A stretch of 6,560 nucleotides of DNA from contig CAJMRA010000144.1 in NCBI GenBank assembly GCA_905215675.1, positions 1 to 6,560 of the forward strand. Reading direction: 5' to 3'. The translations under genes were made by a program, and so were the position numbers. Each line of letters starts with the position of its first letter. The stretch's first letter is position 1. Of the stretch, positions 1 through 5,220 are shown piece after piece. This stretch comes from an uncultured bacterium (lineage in GTDB: Bacteria > Desulfobacterota > Desulfovibrionia > Desulfovibrionales > Desulfovibrionaceae). Under the pieces are notes generated by a model. It was given only the letters and a program-made list of their open reading frames with translations. It was not told the DNA's origin and did not search any database.

Positions 1-65
1 TTTTCCGCGAAACGACAGGCCGTATGGTTTGAAGCGCGCAGCGTTTCAAACTGAATTTGCTCTAG
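1..65 (+). repeat. Partial tandem copy of the 149-bp palindromic element (3' part, cut by the window edge)
   Basis: Bases 1-54 repeat at 147-200 almost without change, a period of 146 bases. The piece holds the element's fourth hairpin (arms 27-37 and 41-51, loop GCA) and ends in TTGCTCTAG, which it shares with the start of the next unit. The array therefore continues leftwards out of the window. Confidence 0.93.
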
Positions 66-210
66 AGCGTTTCACCTTTGAAAAAGGTGAAACGCGAGGC
101 GGCAGCACAGCGCCGCCCGGCCCGAAGTGAGCGGAAAAACCGCGTTTTTTCCGCGAAACGACAGGCCGTATGGTTTGAAGCGCGCAGCGTTTCAAACTGA
201 AATGGCTCTA
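62..210 (+). repeat. Full-length unit of a CTAGAGC-ended, four-hairpin repeat element
   Basis: This is the only complete plus-oriented copy. It opens with CTAGAGCG and closes with GGCTCTA, so its ends are short terminal inverted repeats. Inside are four inverted repeats: H1 at 67-95 (13-bp stem, loop GAA), H2 at 98-117 (GGCGGC/GCCGCC), H3 at 131-154 (GCGGAAAAA/TTTTTCCGC) and H4 at 173-197 (11-bp stem with one G-T pair, loop GCA). Within H3 each strand can also form a 4-bp GC stem followed by a run of T, so it could act as a weak two-way terminator. No open frame in it looks like a protein. A same-length copy (149 bp) lies inverted at 6355-6503. The last bases carry the TAG stop codon of marC. 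Confidence 0.92.
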
Positions 211-807
211 TCCGATGAAGGAGTGGATACCGGTAAAGATTTGCTGGGCGGCGATGGCGGCGAGGAGGAGTCCTGTCAGCTTGGCCATGACGGCAAGGCC
301 GGTGCGGCGCAGGAGTTTACCGACGCTGTCGGCCATCCAGAGCAGGGAGAAGACGCCGAGAGCGGCGATGAGCAGGGAGAGCGCGCCGCGGAGGGTTTCC
401 TCGAAGGTGGCGGCGGAAGCGCCCATGACCATCACCATGCCGATGGAGGCGGGGCCCATGCAGAGGGGAATGGCCAGCGGCACGACGCTGATATCGCCTT
501 CCGGGCGGTGTTTTTTGCCGTCGTTGTCATCCTGCATGAGCGAGACGGCGGAGAGAAAGAGCAGGACGCCCGCGCCGATGCGGAAGGCGTCGAGCGTGAA
601 GCCGAACAGGGCGAAGATGTGCGCGCCGAAGAGATAGAGGACAAGGCCGATCAGAAAGGCGGCAAGACTGGTTTTGCAGGCGGTGCGGCGTTTTTCCTGC
701 GTGGTGTAGTCGGCTGTGGCGCTGATGAAGGCGCTCAGGACGGCGGGGGGCGTCATCAGGGCGAAAAGCTGGATGCTGGTGCCGAAAAGACTGGCGGTTT
801 CCTGCAT
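208..807 (-). CDS. marC: MarC-family integral membrane protein
   Basis: The 199-residue protein has the size and layout of the MarC (UPF0056) family of inner-membrane proteins, which have about six transmembrane helices. Hydrophobic stretches fall at about 8-30, 44-70, 73-91, 107-132, 139-160 and 171-196. The family's central signature is clear at 108-127 (VVPLAIPLCMGPASI), and the C-terminal helix (GLLLAAIAAQQIFTGI) is also typical. The N-terminal motif reads MTPPAVLSAF, where most members have an Asn/Asp-Pro-x-Gly pattern. The function of the family is unsettled: MarC was once tied to multiple antibiotic resistance, but that role was not upheld. I start at the ATG ending at 807, because the frame upstream is proline/arginine-rich intergenic sequence; the ribosome site is weak (CGGGAT). 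The gene stands alone, 449 bases after ilvN, and its TAG stop lies in the end of the repeat element. The symbol denotes family membership only. Confidence 0.88.
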   Translation of the reverse strand: MQETASLFGTSIQLFALMTPPAVLSAFISATADYTTQEKRRTACKTSLAAFLIGLVLYLFGAHIFALFGFTLDAFRIGAGVLLFLSAVSLMQDDNDGKKHRPEGDISVVPLAIPLCMGPASIGMVMVMGASAATFEETLRGALSLLIAALGVFSLLWMADSVGKLLRRTGLAVMAKLTGLLLAAIAAQQIFTGIHSFIG

Positions 808-840
808 GGCGGTATGATCCCGTGGTTGATGGTACGGGCG

Positions 841-914
841 GCGCGGCGTTGCCCCCGGCCCGAAATGAGCGGAAAAACCGCTCGTTACCTGCCGGTATGG
901 TATGCGCGGTTTTG
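841..914 (+). repeat. Decayed fragment of the repeat element
   Basis: The segment matches the middle of the full unit (about 108-190) with small gaps. It shares CGGCCCGAAATGAGCGG (A for G at one place), then GAAAAACCGC, then a degenerate CCGGTATGGTATGCGCG where the full unit has GGCCGTATGGTTTGAAGCGCG. Both ends of the element are missing. Unlike the other copies it lies upstream of a gene (marC), not at a stop codon. Confidence 0.7.
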
Positions 915-1071
915 GGGGAGGATGGGGAGGTTGAGGGGGAACGACGGGAACGCCTTTTCTCGCTTCGCTGCGGAAAGGCCGGGACCCTTTTTGCCGCGCG
1001 CAGCGATCCGGCGGGCGGCCGCAGGCCGCGCCCCTCACGACAAAACGTCATGGCTCCCGAGTCCAGACGAA

Positions 1072-1110
1072 AGGCGCAGGACGGAAGAGCGGACTCTTCT
1101 TCCTGCGCCT
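1072..1110 (-). terminator. Possible terminator hairpin for the ilv operon
   Basis: The arms AGGCGCAGGA (1072-1081) and TCCTGCGCCT (1101-1110) pair perfectly, and the inside pairs partly (GGAAGAG with CTCTTC). On the minus strand the stem is followed by TTTCGTCT, a poor T-tract. A competing pairing exists between GAGTCC (1059-1064) and GGACTC (1091-1096). Its position about 150 bases past ilvN fits a 3' end, but this is not a textbook terminator. Confidence 0.4.
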
Positions 1111-1230
1111 GAATCGGGACGTATCCGGCGGCAGCGAACCGGCGCGGCTTTCGGGGAAGGCGGGAGGAGGCCTTCTGCGGCGGCAAAAGGCTTTCCTCCC
1201 GCGTCGGCCGACCGCCCCGAAGGCGTCCGG

Positions 1231-1260
1231 CTAGAGCATTTTTAGTTTGAAACGCTCTAG
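1231..1260 (-). repeat. Minimal 30-bp remnant of the repeat element at the ilvN stop codon
   Basis: Read on the minus strand it starts CTAGAGCGTTTCA and runs straight into AACTAAAAATGCTCTAG, so the element's two ends are joined without its interior. The junction is GCGTTTCA, a sequence present once near the left end and once in the fourth hairpin of the full unit. A deletion between those two 8-base direct repeats would give exactly this product. It still forms a near-perfect hairpin (CTAGAGC...GCTCTAG) and supplies the TAG of ilvN. Confidence 0.85.
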
Positions 1261-1751
1261 ATTTCGGATTGTTTCTTGGAACGTCGCATGGCGACGGAGC
1301 CGGTGCGGGCGACTTCCTTGATGCCGAAGCGGTGCATGAGGCTGAGGATGGCTTCGAGCTTGGAGTGATCGCCGGTGGCCTCGATGGTCATTTCGGTGGC
1401 GCTGACGTCGATGACCTTGCAGCGGAAGATTTCCACGGTGCGGAGGATTTCGCCGCGCATGGGGCCTTCGGCCTGCACCTTGACGAACATCATTTCGCGT
1501 TCCACGGCAGGGCCGTCCTCAAAGTCGGTAACCTTGATGACGGTGACGATCTTGTGCAGCTGTTTCATGATCTGCTCAAGAATCTGGCTGTCGCCGTAGG
1601 TGGTGATGGTCATGTGGGAGACGCCTTCTTCCAGCGCCGGGGCCACGTTGAGCGAATGGATGTTGAAGCCGCGACCGCTGAACAGCCCGGCCACGCGGCT
1701 GAGCACGCCGGGTTCGTTTTCCACGAGAACGGAAAGCACGTGACGTTGCAT
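1257..1751 (-). CDS. ilvN: Acetolactate synthase, small (regulatory) subunit
   Basis: This subunit binds the large subunit, raises its activity and carries valine feedback inhibition. The 164 residues match the usual IlvH/IlvN length. An N-terminal ACT domain (about 3-75) begins with the family signature ENEPGVLSRVAGLFSGRGFNI. Asn12, Gly15 and Asn30 stand where E. coli IlvH has the residues whose mutation gives valine resistance (Asn11, Gly14, Asn29), so feedback control is probably kept. A second ACT-like domain covers about 79-155. The start follows the ilvB stop by 10 bases, and its Shine-Dalgarno run (GGGGGG) begins in the ilvB TAG codon, which suggests coupled translation. The C-terminal tail is basic (RRSKKQSEI), and the stop lies inside the 30-bp repeat remnant. 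The gene could equally be called ilvH. Confidence 0.96.
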   Translation of the reverse strand: MQRHVLSVLVENEPGVLSRVAGLFSGRGFNIHSLNVAPALEEGVSHMTITTYGDSQILEQIMKQLHKIVTVIKVTDFEDGPAVEREMMFVKVQAEGPMRGEILRTVEIFRCKVIDVSATEMTIEATGDHSKLEAILSLMHRFGIKEVARTGSVAMRRSKKQSEI

Positions 1752-1761
1752 GGCGGCCCCC

Positions 1762-3456
1762 CTAGATCAGCAGCATTTCATCCAGGGCCGCGCCGGCGGG
1801 CACCATGGGATAGACGTTTTCTTCACGCTCCACCCGCACGTCGATGAAGGCGGGATTGGGCGAGGCCAGCGCGGTTTTCAGCGTGGGCAGCAGTTCTTCC
1901 CGGGAGACGATGCGGTAGCCTTCCGCGCCGTAGGCTTCGGCCAGCTTCACGAAGTCGGGCTGGGCCTCCATGTTGGTGGAGCTGTAATTGTGGTTGAAGA
2001 ACAGCTCCTGCCACTGGCGCACCATGCCCAGATAGCCGTTGTTGAGGATGACCACCTTGATGGGCAGGCGCTGCTGCACGACGGTGGCCAGTTCCTGAAT
2101 GTTCATTTGCAGCGAGCCGTCGCCCGCCACGGTGATGACTTTCTTGTCGGGGAAAGCCATCTGCGCGCCGATGGCGGCCGGGAAGCCGTAGCCCATGGTG
2201 CCGAGGCCGCCGCTGGTGAGCAGGGTGCGCGGTTCGGTGAAGTTGTAGAACTGGGCCGTCCACATCTGGTTCTGGCCCACTTCGGTGGTCAGGATGGCGT
2301 CGCCCCTGGTGAGTTCAAACAGGGTTTCCACGACCTTCTGGGGTTTGATGGCCGTGCCCTCGTCGCTGTAGCAGAGGGGATGATCCTTTTTCCAGCCCGC
2401 CACGGTGCTGAGCCATTCGGTATGTTCTTCCAGCCAGTCGCGGTCGCCCATCTTGGCCTTGCAGATTTCAAGAATGCCTTCGAGCGCCAGACGGCAGTCG
2501 CCCACGACAGGAACGTCCACTTCCACGTTCTTGCGGATGGAAGTGGGGTCGATATCGATATGGACGATGCGCGCGGAGGGCGCGAAGGCATCCAGCTTGC
2601 CGGTCACGCGGTCGTCGAAACGCGCGCCCACGCAGATGAGCAGATCCGTGTTGTTGATGCTCATGTTGGCCGCATAGGTGCCGTGCATGCCCACCATGCC
2701 GAGGCTCAGGGGATCGGTGGCCGGGAAGGCGCCCAGACCCATAAGGGTGTACGCCACGGGCAGATGCAGGGTCTTGGCCAGTTCGCGCAGGGCCTGAGAG
2801 CCGTTGGAGAGGATCACGCCGCCCCCGGCCAGCAGCATGGGCCGTTTGGCTCTGGAGATTTCCTCGGCGCTGCGGCGGAGCTGATTCAGGTTCGGCTTGT
2901 AGGTGGGATTGTAGCTGCGCATGGAGACTTCGCCGGGCCAGACGAATTCCGTGGAAGCCTGCATGACGTCCTTGGGCAGGTCCACAAGCACCGGGCCGGG
3001 GCGTCCGCTGCGGGCCAGATAGAAGGCTTCGCGCAGGGTCTGGGCCAGTTTGGTAATATCCTTGACCAGAAAATTGTGCTTGGTGCAGGGGCGGGTGATA
3101 CCGACGATATCGACTTCCTGAAAGGCGTCGTTGCCGATAAGGTTGGTAGGCACCTGCCCCGTAAGCACCACGAGCGGAATGGAATCACAGTAGGCCGTGG
3201 CAATGCCCGTGACCGTATTGGTGGCGCCGGGCCCCGAAGTGACGAGGCAGACGCCGACCTTGCCGGAGGCGCGCGCATAGCCGTCGGCCGCATGCACAGC
3301 CCCCTGTTCGTGCCGTACAAGCACGTGCTTCAGTTCGGGGTGTCGCGGCAATTCGTCATATATGTCAATGATCGCGCCGCCGGGATAGCCAAACAGCACG
3401 TTCACGCCTTCCCTTTTCAGGGATTCCAAAAGGATCTGTGCACCTGTGCGTTCCAT
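1762..3456 (-). CDS. ilvB: Acetolactate synthase, large (catalytic) subunit
   Basis: This cytoplasmic enzyme uses thiamine diphosphate (ThDP), FAD and Mg2+. It joins two pyruvates to acetolactate, or pyruvate and 2-oxobutyrate to acetohydroxybutyrate, at the start of valine/leucine and isoleucine synthesis. At 564 residues it is full length. The ThDP-binding N-terminal domain (about 1-170) has the catalytic glutamate at Glu50 in RHEQGA and the conserved segment GQVPTNLIGNDAFQE (100-114). The middle FAD domain (about 190-330) includes GARFDDRVTG (278-287). The C-terminal domain has the ThDP/Mg motif, from GDGS at 445-448 to NN at 472-473, and the substrate-pocket segment MVRQWQ (478-483). An AGGAG ribosome site lies 9 bases before the ATG. 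It follows the DUF465 gene by 23 bases and precedes ilvN by 10, so the three are probably one operon. No catalytic residue is missing. Only the choice of symbol among ilvB, ilvG and ilvI is uncertain. Confidence 0.97.
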   Translation of the reverse strand: MERTGAQILLESLKREGVNVLFGYPGGAIIDIYDELPRHPELKHVLVRHEQGAVHAADGYARASGKVGVCLVTSGPGATNTVTGIATAYCDSIPLVVLTGQVPTNLIGNDAFQEVDIVGITRPCTKHNFLVKDITKLAQTLREAFYLARSGRPGPVLVDLPKDVMQASTEFVWPGEVSMRSYNPTYKPNLNQLRRSAEEISRAKRPMLLAGGGVILSNGSQALRELAKTLHLPVAYTLMGLGAFPATDPLSLGMVGMHGTYAANMSINNTDLLICVGARFDDRVTGKLDAFAPSARIVHIDIDPTSIRKNVEVDVPVVGDCRLALEGILEICKAKMGDRDWLEEHTEWLSTVAGWKKDHPLCYSDEGTAIKPQKVVETLFELTRGDAILTTEVGQNQMWTAQFYNFTEPRTLLTSGGLGTMGYGFPAAIGAQMAFPDKKVITVAGDGSLQMNIQELATVVQQRLPIKVVILNNGYLGMVRQWQELFFNHNYSSTNMEAQPDFVKLAEAYGAEGYRIVSREELLPTLKTALASPNPAFIDVRVEREENVYPMVPAGAALDEMLLI

Positions 3457-3479
3457 GTATACGGACTCCTGCGCCCCCC

Positions 3480-3707
3480 TTATTGGGCCGCGCGATGTTT
3501 GTCGAGCAAGGCCATGAGCTGGGTCTTGCCTTCAAGCTTCTGTTTCTTGAGTTGCTTCAGGGTCTGTTCTTCCGTGGGGGTACGGAAGCTCTTGCCTTCC
3601 AGCTTTTCCACCTGCTTGCTGTAGAGCAGGTGGTCTTCCCACAGGGATTTCAGCTCCGGATCAGAAGGTAGCATCTTTTCAATAAGTTCAATGTCATGCT
3701 GATCCAT
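3480..3707 (-). CDS. DUF465 (YdcH-like) small coiled-coil protein, first gene of the ilvBN operon
   Basis: The 75-residue, charged, helix-rich protein fits the DUF465/YdcH family: a short N-terminal helix, then HLLYSKQVEKLE (26-37), a linker (SFRTPTEEQ), and the typical LKKQKLEGKTQLMALLDKH segment that forms the second helix of a hairpin. No function is established for the family. It has no signal peptide or membrane segment. A good Shine-Dalgarno sequence (TAGGAG) lies 8 bases before the ATG, and the stop is TAA. Only 23 bases separate it from ilvB with no terminator between, so it should share a transcript with ilvBN. Whether it has any link to acetolactate synthase or merely travels with the operon cannot be told from sequence. 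Confidence 0.88.
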   Translation of the reverse strand: MDQHDIELIEKMLPSDPELKSLWEDHLLYSKQVEKLEGKSFRTPTEEQTLKQLKKQKLEGKTQLMALLDKHRAAQ

Positions 3708-3836
3708 AAGAAATCTCCTACGTTAGATGTTGAGCGCAGGGCGCTTGCGAGGCCGTGCGGCCGTGTTTGCCGGAGGTGTGTGCCCATTCGGGCATCCGCT
3801 TTTCCACCGCTGGCGGAAAAAGGTTATCATGTGTCC

Positions 3837-3865
3837 ATCATTCCCTGAAATGCGCGACCTTGCAA
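3837..3865 (-). promoter_or_regulatory. Candidate sigma70 promoter for the DUF465-ilvB-ilvN operon
   Basis: On the minus strand TTGCAA (3860-3865) is followed after exactly 17 bases by AATGAT (3837-3842), four of six matches to TATAAT. Transcription would begin near 3830, leaving a leader of about 120 bases before the DUF465 ATG. The leader contains small inverted repeats (around 3802-3820 and a GGCCGTGCGGCC motif near 3751-3762) but no leader peptide rich in Ile, Leu or Val. Confidence 0.35.
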
Positions 3866-3870
3866 GCCTC

Positions 3871-3911
3871 TTTTCCCTTTTTGCGGCAAGGTTTTTACCG
3901 AAAGGGGAAAA
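3871..3911. other. Imperfect hairpin between yggT and the ilv operon
   Basis: TTTTCCCTTT (3871-3880) pairs with AAAGGGGAAAA (3901-3911) with one bulged base, enclosing a GGTTTTTACC palindrome (3890-3899). It lies after the repeat copy that follows yggT and just upstream of the candidate ilv promoter. Neither strand has a T-tract after the stem, so a terminator role is uncertain. Confidence 0.45.
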
Positions 3912-3949
3912 CCGGCCGTTCCGGGAGGCCCGGCCGCGCGGCGGCGAAA

Positions 3950-4005
3950 GGCGACGCTGCGCCGCCGCCTCGCGTTTCATCTTTTTCGAGGATAAAACGC
4001 GCTAG
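3950..4005 (-). repeat. Truncated, diverged copy of the repeat element at the yggT stop codon
   Basis: On the minus strand this copy starts CTAGCGCGTTTTATCC and runs through hairpin H1 (3972-4000) and the GAGGCGGCGGC start of H2, then loses similarity. H1 keeps its fold although the sequence has changed: the C-G pair at stem position 9 is now T-A, position 7 is a T-G wobble, and two mismatches (positions 11 and 13) have appeared near the loop. The TAG stop of yggT is inside its CTAG end. Confidence 0.8.
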
Positions 4006-4316
4006 AAGGTGACGACGCGCAGAGTGGACGCGTATTCCAGGATGGACTTGATCACGATGCGATTGAAAAGTTCAATGGCAAGCAGCACCACCACGGGCGA
4101 AAAATCCAGCCCGCTGGTATAGGTGAAGGGCAGCCATTTGCGCACGCGGTAGAAAACCGGTTCCGTGAGCTGGCGCAGCACGCGGACAATGGGGTTGTAG
4201 GGATCGGGCCGTACCCACGTCAGAACGGTTGCGATGATGACAACCCAGAAATAGAGCGTCAGCAGACCGCTGACGACAATGGCCACGGCCTGCAGGGCGT
4301 TGGAAAGGACTATCAT
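4002..4316 (-). CDS. yggT: YggT-family membrane protein
   Basis: The 104-residue protein belongs to the YggT/CCB3 family of small membrane proteins found in bacteria and plastids. A first hydrophobic helix spans about 8-34 and a second about 72-90. The family signatures lie between and within them: WVRPDPYNPIVRVLRQLTEP (34-53), the VRKWLP segment, and GLDFSPVVVLLAIEL (69-83). The exact role is not settled; relatives are linked to cell division, osmotic stress or cofactor assembly. I choose the ATG ending at 4316 because it gives the family length and has GGAG six bases upstream; the frame further upstream is an out-of-frame shadow of the phosphatase gene. The start overlaps the preceding gene's stop as ATGA, which points to coupled translation. 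The stop lies in a repeat copy. Confidence 0.9.
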   Translation of the reverse strand: MIVLSNALQAVAIVVSGLLTLYFWVVIIATVLTWVRPDPYNPIVRVLRQLTEPVFYRVRKWLPFTYTSGLDFSPVVVLLAIELFNRIVIKSILEYASTLRVVTF

Positions 4317-4990
4317 AGATTCTCCAGCGTTTCGCGCAGGGCGTCGGCCAGCGCGGGATAATCGGCGGCGGTGACGTCCCCGGAGAGGGCGCCGCCGTTG
4401 AAGGCCGCAAAGACCATGCCCGCGGCGCCGGCGGCGTCCTTGTCGTGGCTGCTGTCGCCGACGAAAAGCGCCTGTCGCGGCCCGACATGCCACATGTCGA
4501 GGATGTGGCGCGCGCCTTCCGGCGAAGGCTTGGGGGCGGCGTCTGTTGCGGTGATTACTGGATAAAAATAGGAGTGCAAATCAAAAATGTCCAGAACCCT
4601 TTGCATGCCCGCGCGGGTCCTGTTGGTCTGCACCGCCAGTCGCAGCCCCTTGTCCTTCAGAAGATCCAGAAATTCCCTCAGTCCGGGCTGGAGACGCAGA
4701 AGAGGAACGATGTCGCGATCATAGACGACCACATTGCGCACAACGTAGTCGATTTGTCCGTGCAGGCGCTCCGGCAGGATATGGCAAAGCGACTGCATGC
4801 CGGTGGCCATGAAGACGTAATCTTCCTGCTCCCGCGTCATGGGCGGCAGGCCGAACCATGCCAGGACGCGGTTGTAGAATTCGTTGTTGGCATCCCTGGA
4901 ATTGATGATCACGCCGTCGCAGTCAAACACCACGCCGCGTAGTCCTTCGGGGAACAGGGGAGACGCGCCGGAGGCGGAATTCATAGGCAT
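4313..4990 (-). CDS. HAD-superfamily hydrolase, phosphoglycolate phosphatase-like
   Basis: The 225-residue protein is a cytoplasmic haloacid dehalogenase-type phosphatase. Motif I is VVFDCDGVIINS with nucleophile Asp23 and Asp25, motif II is Thr122 in VQTNRT, motif III is Lys154 in APKPSPEG, and motif IV is VGDSSHDKDAA with Asp179 and Asp183. The helical cap lies between motifs I and II (about 35-105), as in the phosphoglycolate phosphatase and beta-phosphoglucomutase group. All catalytic residues are present, so it should be active, but the substrate cannot be read from sequence. Two ATGs are possible, ending at 4990 and 4984; I take the first, with GGA a few bases upstream, and the conserved domain starts only at about residue 17. 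Its stop overlaps the yggT start by four bases. The 226 bases upstream hold hairpins and a repeat copy but no promoter I can defend. Confidence 0.9.
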   Translation of the reverse strand: MPMNSASGASPLFPEGLRGVVFDCDGVIINSRDANNEFYNRVLAWFGLPPMTREQEDYVFMATGMQSLCHILPERLHGQIDYVVRNVVVYDRDIVPLLRLQPGLREFLDLLKDKGLRLAVQTNRTRAGMQRVLDIFDLHSYFYPVITATDAAPKPSPEGARHILDMWHVGPRQALFVGDSSHDKDAAGAAGMVFAAFNGGALSGDVTAADYPALADALRETLENL

Positions 4991-5089
4991 ATCGTCCGCG
5001 AAAAGCTGAAGGTTCCTTGTGTGCGGCAGGACGCCGGGAAAACTCCGGGCGGAACCGTCGCGGCAGGCCGCACGTCCGCCGTTCCTCCG

Positions 5090-5145
5090 GCAACGCCGCA
5101 TTACGGGAAGATACGGCGTTGCGGCAGGCGGGAAGCGACTCCCGC
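5090..5145. other. Two hairpins upstream of the HAD gene
   Basis: GCAACGCCGCAT (5090-5101) pairs with ATACGGCGTTGC (5111-5122) with one mismatch, and GCGGGA (5128-5133) pairs perfectly with TCCCGC (5140-5145). They follow the repeat copy at the end of the hypothetical gene and precede the HAD gene. They may mark the 3' end of the upstream transcript, but no T-tract follows on the minus strand. Confidence 0.5.
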
Positions 5146-5150
5146 TCCCG

Positions 5151-5220
5151 GAGCATGTTCAGTTTGAAGCGCCGTGCCGCCGCCTCGCGTTTCACCTTTT
5201 TCAAAGGTGAAACGCTCTAG
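5151..5220 (-). repeat. 70-bp internally deleted copy of the repeat element at the hypothetical gene's stop
   Basis: On the minus strand it starts CTAGAGCGTTTCACC and carries an intact H1 hairpin (5187-5215) and the start of H2. It then jumps to CGCTTCAAACTGAACATGCTC, the right end of the element. H3, most of H2 and the left arm of H4 are missing. Both terminal ends are kept, and the left one carries the TAG stop of the neighbouring gene. Confidence 0.85.

Larger units (their letters stand above)
808..1230. other. Gene-free, hairpin-rich intergenic region between ilvN and marC
   Basis: I see no convincing protein in this stretch; the long open frames crossing it are composition-driven. It holds a decayed fragment of the repeat element (841-914), a short perfect hairpin at 1015-1029 (GCGGCC, loop GCA, GGCCGC), a long hairpin at 1072-1110, and a third at 1161-1201 (arms CGGGAGGAGGCCTT and AAGGCTTTCCTCCCG). 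It should contain the end of the ilv transcript and the start of the marC transcript, but I find no promoter here that I would defend. Confidence 0.7.

Noticed and set aside
1..210. CRISPR array or direct-repeat spacer structure
   Set aside because: The period of about 146 bases is one continuous conserved unit without variable spacers, and each unit is internally palindromic.
62..210. Insertion sequence with its own transposase
   Set aside because: No copy is longer than 149 bases and none carries a coding frame; at most it would be a non-autonomous element moved by a transposase encoded elsewhere.
808..1038. N-terminal extension of MarC by 77 residues
   Set aside because: The extension is Pro/Arg-rich, covers the decayed repeat fragment and gives a protein longer than the family; the ATG ending at 807 gives the normal 199 residues.
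127..1245. Plus-strand open frame of 372 codons across marC and the repeat
   Set aside because: It begins inside a repeat unit, is antisense to marC and runs on through hairpin-rich intergenic DNA. Its composition is that of a shadow frame.
1750..3624. Long plus-strand open frame of 624 codons
   Set aside because: It lies antisense to ilvB, whose every family motif is intact. The frame is open because high-GC codon use on the minus strand leaves few stops; its translation is His/Gly/Ala-rich with no recognisable domain.
3723..3830. 35-codon open frame in the leader of the ilv operon (MITFFRQRWKSG...), considered as an attenuator leader peptide
   Set aside because: It has few branched-chain codons, no good ribosome site, and no terminator/antiterminator pair follows. 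I see no evidence of attenuation.
4317..4493. N-terminal extension of YggT
   Set aside because: The extra frame lies inside the phosphatase gene and reads as Arg/Gly-rich shadow sequence; the ATG in the ATGA overlap fits the family length and has a ribosome site.
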